Positions 1-5,122 of a stretch of DNA of 7,047 nt are shown in pieces (position 1 is the first letter of the stretch; each line of letters begins with the position of its first letter). Position numbers and translations under genes: made by a program. The stretch lies in contig CACZOS010000178.1 of NCBI GenBank assembly GCA_902782815.1, positions 1-7,047 of the forward strand. Direction: 5' to 3'. The notes beneath the pieces are model-generated. The model made no database searches. It had not been told where the DNA came from and was given only the letters and a program-made list of their open reading frames with translations. The stretch comes from an uncultured Lachnospiraceae bacterium (lineage in GTDB: Bacteria; Bacillota; Clostridia; Lachnospirales; Lachnospiraceae).

Positions 1-10
1 ATGGCCATCT

Positions 11-16
11 CTCCTC
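11..16 (-). promoter_or_regulatory. Possible ribosome binding site of a leftward gene starting at the window edge
   Basis: The minus strand carries GAGGAG here, downstream of the perfect promoter at 87-115. An ATG follows after only 2 nt (6-8). The last two bases of the strand are AT, so an ATG crossing the window edge would sit about 8 nt away, which is the better spacing. Either way a leftward gene probably begins at or just past the left edge. Too little of it is visible to say what it encodes. Confidence 0.4.
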
Positions 17-86
17 TGTTAAAAAATATAATCAATACACGATAAAATATAATATCTTAATATGGTTTATATTTATTATTATATAT

Positions 87-115
87 ATTATAAATTTAAT
101 GACAAATAATGTCAA
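87..115 (-). promoter_or_regulatory. Perfect-consensus sigmaA promoter reading left, out of the window
   Basis: Read on the minus strand, the -35 box is TTGACA (110-115) and the -10 box is TATAAT (87-92). The spacer is exactly 17 nt. Both hexamers match the housekeeping consensus at all six positions. It lies just beyond the terminator of the leftward LOG gene, in DNA with about 10% G+C (21-110). Transcription should start near 80 and leave a leader of about 70 nt before the left edge. The match is seen directly; that it drives a gene beyond the window is inference. Confidence 0.75.
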
Positions 116-125
116 TCGCAAAGTC

Positions 126-200
126 AAAAAAAGAGTCTCTTTCTGTCTCCCCTGCAATACCTTTCGTCAACACGGAAGAAAAAAGAGACCCTGTTCTCTT
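126..200 (-). terminator. Terminator region after the LOG gene, with two alternative hairpins
   Basis: On the minus strand just after the LOG stop codon there is a 6-bp hairpin (arms 195-200 and 183-188, 6-nt loop) followed by six T (184-179). A second, longer pairing uses GTCTCTTT (182-189) with AAAGAGAC (135-142) and is followed by a run of seven T (132-126). The two hairpins share bases, so they exclude each other. Both are weak because the stems are AT-rich, but the T-tracts and the position suit intrinsic termination before the promoter at 87-115. Confidence 0.5.
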
Positions 201-204
201 CTCC

Positions 205-756
205 CTATTTCATGGCCTTATTGATGGCCGCAACCACTCCTTTCGGGGTGGTCTTCACGATAAACATATCCCTGAGCCTCTCATGGATAAACCCTTTTTC
301 GATCCCGGCATCGATAAATCCCAGGATGGGATCGAAATATCCCTTGATATTAAAGATCACGATGGGAGCAGATTTCCGGCTGAGATAAGACATGGTAAGA
401 ATCTGGAAGAACTCATCCATGGTTCCCACTCCTCCCGGCAGGATGACGAAGGCATCCGCCAGATTCTCCATCACTTCCTTGCGGTCTGCCAAAGATTCCG
501 TCCGGATCAGCTGGGTACATTGTTCGTTGATGTTTTCAAATTCCTTCATAAACTCCGGAATGACCCCGATCACCGTACCGTTTCCCGCCGCCATTCCCCT
601 GGCGCAGGCACCCATGAGTCCGCTGGCGCCTCCTCCGTAGACAAGGCTGTGTCCGCCGGCGGCAATCTCCTTGCCCAATTGCTCTGCCTGCCGTATATAC
701 ATCCTCTCAATGGAGTCACTGGCAGCGCCGTACATACATATCTTCAAATACTTCAT
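205..756 (-). CDS. LOG-family nucleoside 5'-monophosphate phosphoribohydrolase (TIGR00730-like)
   Basis: This 183-aa protein is a cytosolic Rossmann-like enzyme of the LOG ('lysine decarboxylase'-annotated) family. Members hydrolyse cytokinin-type or other purine nucleoside 5'-monophosphates to the free base and ribose 5-phosphate. Visible signatures are GGGASGLMG (residues 41-49), the DRK motif (91-93) and PGGVGTMDE (107-115) with its catalytic Glu at 115. Arg92 and Lys93 match the conserved substrate-binding pair. Length is typical of the family. The ATG start is supported by AGAGGAG about 7 nt upstream. It is the last gene of the leftward set, 26 nt after the ATPase gene, so it is probably co-transcribed. 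Family assignment is firm. The physiological substrate in Firmicutes is not known from sequence; old annotations as lysine decarboxylase are misleading. Confidence 0.9.
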   Translation of the reverse strand: MKYLKICMYGAASDSIERMYIRQAEQLGKEIAAGGHSLVYGGGASGLMGACARGMAAGNGTVIGVIPEFMKEFENINEQCTQLIRTESLADRKEVMENLADAFVILPGGVGTMDEFFQILTMSYLSRKSAPIVIFNIKGYFDPILGFIDAGIEKGFIHERLRDMFIVKTTPKGVVAAINKAMK

Positions 757-782
757 GAAAAATCTCCTCTCACGATCTCTTA

Positions 783-2372
783 TCAGAACTCGTATTCCGC
801 GGCGGAAGAGTAGATCTCATCTCTCCGCATCTCCTGGAGGATCTCCGCCCGCCGGGTTCCGATCAACAAAGTCTTATTATATTTAAAATATTTCTCGCTT
901 CCGTTCTCCGTGATAAACTCCACCGCTTTTTCATTCATGGCCAGCTCGGTGACAAATACCACCATCTCCTGTCCTTCTCCAAAAGCATTCTCCATAAAGC
1001 TGAAGGCATTCTCCAGAGCTTCCGAAGCCCGGCTGACCGTCTCTTCCCTTTTTTCCACCTGGAGGGAAGCCCTCTCTTTCACTTCCTGAAATGCTTTTCC
1101 TGCGTCCCGGGTCTCCATGGGCATCCACCGGCGGAGCAGAGAGTTGACCGTCCGGAAATGACTCTTTTCTTCCGGGGTCAGCAGGCCTGCCCCCTCCCTG
1201 AGTTTCAGGGCCTCTTCCCTGTTCCGAAGGGCTCTCTCATATATATTCCGGGGACTTTCCTTCCCGGTGGGTTTCCCAGCCCCATCGTTAATCCCGACAG
1301 CGGCCTGTTCCCTTTCCTCCTGCAGATCCCCCGCAAGGGTTTCACGGTAGGAACGGAGAAAAGCGAAGCATTCCTCTGTCACCCGGTCTTCCTCCATGGC
1401 TTCAAGGATCCTGCGTATGACACCGTCGCTCAGGAGTTCCACACAACTGAGGCGCTCATCAAAGGTGGCGGCGAACAGTCTCTGATAAACCTCCGTCTTT
1501 ACCCTTCCTGAAAGGATGGTGGAAATGTCATACTCCTCCCTGTATTTCTGATAAAGATCATAGTAGGTCGCCGCGTCCCTGGCCACATCCTCATGCTGGA
1601 GATACTGACGGATAACCGCCTCGTCCAACCTGATTCCCTGGTCTTCGTAAGTTTTGATCAGATAGCTCAGGTCTTCCCAGCCTCTGGCGGTGACAAAGCG
1701 GAGTCCGTCCACATCCTTCTCCGTCCGGTAGAAATTCCGGGGACGCAGTTCCAGATAACTCAGGATAAATGGATGGATCCGGTGATTCCGGGCATACTCC
1801 TTAAAAACCGCCAGGTCCGCCTCGATATCCATCCGTCGGATCCTGTCCAGGGTCACGAAGTCAAAATCCCGGACGCTTTTATTATATTCGGGGGGATTTC
1901 CTGCCGTGACAATAATCCATCCCTCCGGCACGGCCTGGTTTCCGAAGGTCTTGCACTGGAGAAACTGCAGCATGGTCGGGGCGAGAGTCTCGGACACGCA
2001 GTTGATCTCATCGATGAAAAGGATCCCCTCTTTTCTTCCTGTTTCTTTGATATACCGATATATACTGCTGATGATCTCACTCATGGTATACTCGGTGACC
2101 GAGTATCCTTTTCCCTGATACTCTTCCTCCCGGATAAAGGGCAGTCCCACCGCGCTCTGGCGGGTGTGGTGGGTGATAGTGTAGGACACCAGTCCTATCC
2201 CGCACTCCCCGGCGATCTGCTGCATGATCTGGGTCTTTCCGATGCCCGGTGGTCCCATCAGAAGGATGGGCCTCTGGCGGATGGCGGGAATGACATAGTC
2301 CCCGTGAACATCCTTAAGCAGGTAGGCCTTAACAGTATTTTTGATCTCTTCCTTGGCTCTTTTTATATTCAT
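783..2372 (-). CDS. MoxR/AAA_5-type AAA+ ATPase with long C-terminal extension
   Basis: This 529-aa soluble AAA+ ATPase shows Walker A GPPGIGKT (residues 40-47), Walker B ILFIDE (117-122), a sensor-1 Asn in TAGNPPEYN (156-164), a candidate arginine finger in LDRIRR (175-180) and a sensor-2 Arg in VTARGWEDL (227-235). This is the MoxR/AAA_5 pattern. Such proteins act as ATP-driven chaperones or remodellers, usually with a vWA-domain partner. After the ATPase core (about 1-245) comes a helical, charged C-terminal half of about 280 residues. It includes a Glu/Lys/Arg-rich stretch (about 375-450) that may be coiled coil, and an Ala/Met-rich end. A vWA protein is encoded divergently (5123-6427) and is the obvious candidate partner. 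The ATG start has AGGG 10 nt upstream; proC ends 20 nt before it, so co-transcription is likely. Family is firm; target and pathway are inferred. Confidence 0.88.
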   Translation of the reverse strand: MNIKRAKEEIKNTVKAYLLKDVHGDYVIPAIRQRPILLMGPPGIGKTQIMQQIAGECGIGLVSYTITHHTRQSAVGLPFIREEEYQGKGYSVTEYTMSEIISSIYRYIKETGRKEGILFIDEINCVSETLAPTMLQFLQCKTFGNQAVPEGWIIVTAGNPPEYNKSVRDFDFVTLDRIRRMDIEADLAVFKEYARNHRIHPFILSYLELRPRNFYRTEKDVDGLRFVTARGWEDLSYLIKTYEDQGIRLDEAVIRQYLQHEDVARDAATYYDLYQKYREEYDISTILSGRVKTEVYQRLFAATFDERLSCVELLSDGVIRRILEAMEEDRVTEECFAFLRSYRETLAGDLQEEREQAAVGINDGAGKPTGKESPRNIYERALRNREEALKLREGAGLLTPEEKSHFRTVNSLLRRWMPMETRDAGKAFQEVKERASLQVEKREETVSRASEALENAFSFMENAFGEGQEMVVFVTELAMNEKAVEFITENGSEKYFKYNKTLLIGTRRAEILQEMRRDEIYSSAAEYEF

Positions 2373-2392
2373 GAAGATAAATCCCTATCGTT

Positions 2393-3175
2393 TCAGAATT
2401 CCATGATGGCATCGACAGCGTCGATGAAAGCTGCCCTCACTCCCTTATGCTCCAGGGCATCCACCCCTCTGATGGTGGTTCCCGCCGGTGAGCAGACCTT
2501 GTCCTTAAGGACTCCCGGGTGTTCTCCCGTATCCAACTGGAGTTTTGCGCTTCCCAGGATCATCTGGGATGCCAGGGCATAAACCTGGGCCCGGGGAAGC
2601 CCGTATTTGACTCCCGCATCTCCCAGGGCTTCGATGACCAGATCCACAAAAGCCGGTCCGCAGCCGGTGATGGCCATGGCGACCCCCATCAGATGATCGG
2701 GGATGATCTCCACTCTGCCCAGAGCCCGGAAAAGCTCCATGATCTCCTCATGCTCCTCTTCCTCCAGGGAATTGGTTTCCTCAAAAAGCATTACTCCCTC
2801 CCCCACCATGGCCGGCGTGTTGGGCATGATGTACTGGAATCGGGTGGAATCCCCCAGATAAGGTGAATATTTCCGGTAATTCCAGCCGGCCGCTATCGAA
2901 AGCAGGGCTTTTCCCCCCAGCCGGTCTCCGATCTCCTTTAGAACACCCTCTATCTGATAAGGTTTGCAGGCCATTATAATCACATCACATGCAGCCACCA
3001 TCTCTCCAGGTTCCCGACAAGGGATAAAGCCGATCCGGGCGGCGTTCTTCTTCAGTTTGTCCTGATGGGGGGCATAGGCATATACCTGATCTCCCTCCAG
3101 AAGCTTCCTGCCGATCCATCCGGAAGCGATGGCCTGCGCCATATTTCCCATGCCGATAAATCCGATTTTTTTCAT
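2393..3175 (-). CDS. proC: Pyrroline-5-carboxylate reductase
   Basis: This 260-aa enzyme reduces 1-pyrroline-5-carboxylate to L-proline with NAD(P)H, the last step of proline synthesis, in the cytosol. The N-terminal Rossmann motif is GFIGMGNMAQA (residues 5-15). The MACKP segment (68-72) and IMPNTPAMVGEG (116-127) are typical of ProC. The C-terminal dimerisation domain carries the family signature, with HPGVLKDKV (219-227) followed by CSPAGTTIRGVDALE (228-242). Length is normal. I chose the ATG at 3175 over the in-frame TTG at 3199. The ATG gives the canonical MKKIGFIG start, and GAAAGGG (3185-3191) lies 9 nt upstream. It sits 89 nt after the 217-aa gene and 20 nt before the ATPase gene. No glutamate kinase or gamma-glutamyl phosphate reductase gene is in view, so this is a stand-alone proC. 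Confidence 0.95.
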   Translation of the reverse strand: MKKIGFIGMGNMAQAIASGWIGRKLLEGDQVYAYAPHQDKLKKNAARIGFIPCREPGEMVAACDVIIMACKPYQIEGVLKEIGDRLGGKALLSIAAGWNYRKYSPYLGDSTRFQYIMPNTPAMVGEGVMLFEETNSLEEEEHEEIMELFRALGRVEIIPDHLMGVAMAITGCGPAFVDLVIEALGDAGVKYGLPRAQVYALASQMILGSAKLQLDTGEHPGVLKDKVCSPAGTTIRGVDALEHKGVRAAFIDAVDAIMEF

Positions 3176-3264
3176 CTTTTCCAGCCCTTTCTTAATCAAC
3201 TCTCGATCAACCTTTACTACCCTCTGCTTCCACTTCTGAGCAGACCGGTTTCCGGATCTCTTTT

Positions 3265-3918
3265 TCAGATACCCGAATCGTAAGCCCTTTTTGCCGCTTC
3301 CTCATAGACCTCCATCCTGCCCGGATAATAGAGGTTAAAGGCTGTTTTTGCGGCCTGGGCCAGCAGGTCCATCTCCTCCTCCATACCAAGAGCAGCCGGA
3401 TAGGCTATGGTTTTTGTACACAGGTCAGAAGCGATCTTCTTCAGAAGGCTTTCCTCGGACAGGCTGCTCACGCCGAAGAGGGTCGTGGAGTAGGATTTAT
3501 CCCGTCTGCTGAGTTCGATGTAGCTGCAGCAGAAATGAATGAACTCCTTGTACCAGACATACTGACAGTCTGTGTTCTCCATAAGGGCAGGAAGCTGAAA
3601 CACCTCCCTGATTACCCTCTTGTTTTCCTGCGTCTTTTTCCTGCCGAAGAAGGATTTTTTCTCCTTGACCATAAAGGGGAGGTCCACCCACACCTTAAGG
3701 AAATGATCTGTACCGTCGATTTTTCCCTGTCCGTCGGTATACCGCTTCTCCCAAAGAAGGAGGCGCAGCAGGTTCACCCTGCTTCCCTCCTCAGCCTGGG
3801 CCGGGTCTTTCATCCCCTCCTCCAGGCAGGCTCTCCTGCGGGCGGCATCGGTCTCCATATAATAATTCTCCGGCCACTCCAGTTTCCGGTTGATGGGTTG
3901 GTATTCTCTTTCAAGCAT
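3265..3918 (-). CDS. Uncharacterised 217-aa protein, first gene of the leftward set
   Basis: I do not recognise this protein with confidence; it may belong to a small Lachnospiraceae-type DUF family (DUF6553 is a guess from memory). It has no signal peptide or membrane segment and is rich in charged and aromatic residues. Visible parts are an N-terminal helical region with RRRACLEEG (27-35) and LLRLLLWEKRY (50-60), a basic patch KEKKSFFGRKK (85-95), a Cys/aromatic segment VWYKEFIHFCCSYIEL (121-136), and a C-terminal helical end with AAKTAFNLYYPG (189-200). The overall look is a cytosolic all-helical protein. The start is well supported: AGGGAGG (3928-3934) lies 9 nt before the ATG. It is the promoter-proximal gene of the leftward transcript that also includes proC and the ATPase. 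Its divergence from the LRR-vWA operon suggests a possible link to that system, but this is inference. Confidence 0.8.
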   Translation of the reverse strand: MLEREYQPINRKLEWPENYYMETDAARRRACLEEGMKDPAQAEEGSRVNLLRLLLWEKRYTDGQGKIDGTDHFLKVWVDLPFMVKEKKSFFGRKKTQENKRVIREVFQLPALMENTDCQYVWYKEFIHFCCSYIELSRRDKSYSTTLFGVSSLSEESLLKKIASDLCTKTIAYPAALGMEEEMDLLAQAAKTAFNLYYPGRMEVYEEAAKRAYDSGI

Positions 3919-3927
3919 ACTGCTTTT

Positions 3928-3934
3928 CCTCCCT
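3928..3934 (-). promoter_or_regulatory. Strong ribosome binding site of the 217-aa gene
   Basis: AGGGAGG on the minus strand lies 9 nt before the ATG at 3918, which fixes the start of the 217-aa protein. Confidence 0.7.
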
Positions 3935-3974
3935 GGTCAGGCTGCTCCGCGTTTTTTACGCCGGGCACCTGGCC
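3935..3974 (-). other. Possible stem-loop in the leader of the leftward transcript
   Basis: In the predicted 5' leader, GGCCAGG (3968-3974) can pair with CCTGACC (3935-3941) with one mismatch. Inside it, GCGT (3958-3961) and ACGC (3949-3952) form a small hairpin around five A. The structure abuts the ribosome binding site at 3928-3934, so it could influence translation of the 217-aa gene. It does not resemble any riboswitch I know, and it may be chance. Confidence 0.25.
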
Positions 3975-3996
3975 TTCTGTGTTTATTCCTAAAAAA

Positions 3997-4025
3997 ATCA
4001 TATATCCTGAGAGAAAAAAAGTCTA
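3997..4025 (-). promoter_or_regulatory. Predicted promoter of the leftward operon
   Basis: On the minus strand, TAGACT (-35, 4020-4025, four of six consensus bases) and TATGAT (-10, 3997-4002, five of six) are separated by 17 nt. Transcription would start near 3990 and give a leader of about 70 nt before the ATG at 3918. The -35 is mediocre, so an activator may help. It is back to back with the rightward promoter at 4032-4060. Confidence 0.5.
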
Positions 4026-4031
4026 GCGAAA

Positions 4032-4060
4032 TTGAGAAAAACTGCCTGCCATGATATGAT
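4032..4060 (+). promoter_or_regulatory. Predicted promoter of the LRR-vWA operon
   Basis: TTGAGA (-35, 4032-4037) and TATGAT (-10, 4055-4060), each one base off consensus, are separated by exactly 17 nt. Transcription would start near 4067, leaving a leader of about 33 nt with AGGGA (4089-4093) before the ATG at 4100. Only 6 bp separate this -35 from that of the divergent promoter. Confidence 0.65.
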
Positions 4061-4099
4061 ACAGGTCAGAGAATATACCGGAAAGAACAGGGAAGATCG

Positions 4100-5101
4100 A
4101 TGAACCTGAAAAAACTGCCGGAACTATATGCACCGGATCTTAAAGAAAAAATGAATACAGAACCTATGGAGATACTGTGGGAGCCTGACGGGGAGGGGGG
4201 TGCCCGGATCCTGCGGGTCTTCGGAAATACCCTTAAAGTCCGCCTGCCGGAAACCCTGGAAGGCCTGCCTGTGACCCAGATCGGGGCCTATTGTTTTTCT
4301 TCAGCGGACCATCTGCCCGATCCGGTATCCACGGATCTTCCTGCCGTCTGCGGCAGCTATGTGGAGGAAGTATATCTGCCCTCTGCCCTGACTACACTTC
4401 ATAACGCCGCCTTTTATAACTGCCGTAAGCTGAGATCTCTCTCCGTGGGCAAAGGGATCAGGGGGATCGGAAGCGATGTTTTCATGAATTGTGTGGATCT
4501 TGACCACATCGAAGTCCGGGCTTCCTGCGGAGAGAAAACCGGTCTTTCCCTGATTCTGGAAAGGCTGATCAGTGACGTGGAGGTCTGTTTCCGGCCCGAA
4601 GATGACCGGAAAGAGTGCGTTCTCTTTTTTCCGGAATACTATGAATGGCTTAATGAAATCTCCCCGGCCCATGTCTTCAGCAGAAGCATAGAAGGGGAAG
4701 GATTCCGTATGAGACGGGTCTTCCATGACCAGAGGGTGGACCTGGGCAAATATGATCAGTTCTTTCCCGACATCCTCAAAGGGGAAAGCGACAGAAATAT
4801 CTGCCGGATTGCCCTGAACAGGCTTCGCTGGCCGGTCTCCCTGTCCGGGGAGGCGGAGGAACTTTACAGCCGGGCGGTCAAAGGCCGTCTTTCCGAGGCA
4901 GCCTGCATGATGATCCGCCACCGGGATCTTGAAGGGCTGGGTTTTCTCTGTTCCCGTCTTGATCCCTCCCGGGAAGAGCTTTTCTCCTGGATGCAGGAGA
5001 TGATCGCCTCGGAATGGGGGGAAGGAAACGCCTGCCTCCTGGAGGAAGTCCATAAGCGATCCTCCTTTGCCAAAAAACGCTTTATCCTGGAAGACCTGTA
5101 A
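4100..5101 (+). CDS. Cytosolic leucine-rich repeat (LRR_5/BspA-type) protein
   Basis: This 333-aa protein has an N-terminal half with about three BspA-type (LRR_5) repeats. These lie around residues 49-72 (LPVTQIGAYCF core), 89-116 (EVYLPSALTTLHNAAFYNC) and 117-139 (GIRGIGSDVFMNCVDL). The recurring I/L-x-x-x-A/V-F-x-x-C/S pattern is the hallmark. Such repeats form a curved binding surface for other proteins. Most BspA-type proteins are secreted, but here there is no signal peptide, membrane segment or wall anchor, so it is probably cytosolic. The C-terminal half (about 165-333) is helical, Cys- and Arg-containing, and I do not recognise it. AGGGA lies about 6 nt before the ATG. The vWA gene follows after 21 nt, so both are very likely co-transcribed. 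An adaptor or substrate-recognition role for the vWA/MoxR pair is inference. Confidence 0.82.
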   Translation: MNLKKLPELYAPDLKEKMNTEPMEILWEPDGEGGARILRVFGNTLKVRLPETLEGLPVTQIGAYCFSSADHLPDPVSTDLPAVCGSYVEEVYLPSALTTLHNAAFYNCRKLRSLSVGKGIRGIGSDVFMNCVDLDHIEVRASCGEKTGLSLILERLISDVEVCFRPEDDRKECVLFFPEYYEWLNEISPAHVFSRSIEGEGFRMRRVFHDQRVDLGKYDQFFPDILKGESDRNICRIALNRLRWPVSLSGEAEELYSRAVKGRLSEAACMMIRHRDLEGLGFLCSRLDPSREELFSWMQEMIASEWGEGNACLLEEVHKRSSFAKKRFILEDL

Positions 5102-5107
5102 GAATTC

Positions 5108-5115
5108 AGGGAGGA
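5108..5115 (+). promoter_or_regulatory. Ribosome binding site of the vWA gene
   Basis: AGGGAGGA sits in the 21-nt gap after the LRR gene and 7 nt before the ATG at 5123. This strong site supports that start over the ATG three codons later. Confidence 0.7.
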
Positions 5116-5122
5116 AACGACC

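Noticed and set aside
40..85. An AT-only inverted repeat (AAATATAA / TTATATTT) in the leader of the leftward edge promoter.
   Set aside because: In DNA with about 10% G+C such 8-bp repeats are expected by chance, and the stem would be very weak.
205..756. Annotation of the LOG-family gene as a lysine decarboxylase.
   Set aside because: PGGxGTxxE and the GGGxxGLMG motif define the phosphoribohydrolase family; the decarboxylase label is a historical misannotation.
109..813. A 234-codon open frame on the plus strand.
   Set aside because: It lies antisense over the whole LOG gene, has no RBS, starts inside the leftward promoter/terminator region and encodes low-complexity, unrecognisable protein. 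It is a shadow of codon bias.
1593..2582. A 329-codon open frame on the plus strand.
   Set aside because: It is antisense to the ATPase gene and the end of proC, both of which have clear family motifs. Its translation resembles no family.
3176..3199. A TTG start eight codons upstream of the proC ATG.
   Set aside because: The ATG has a well-placed GAAAGGG and gives the canonical MKKIGFIG N-terminus. Using the TTG would put that RBS inside the gene.
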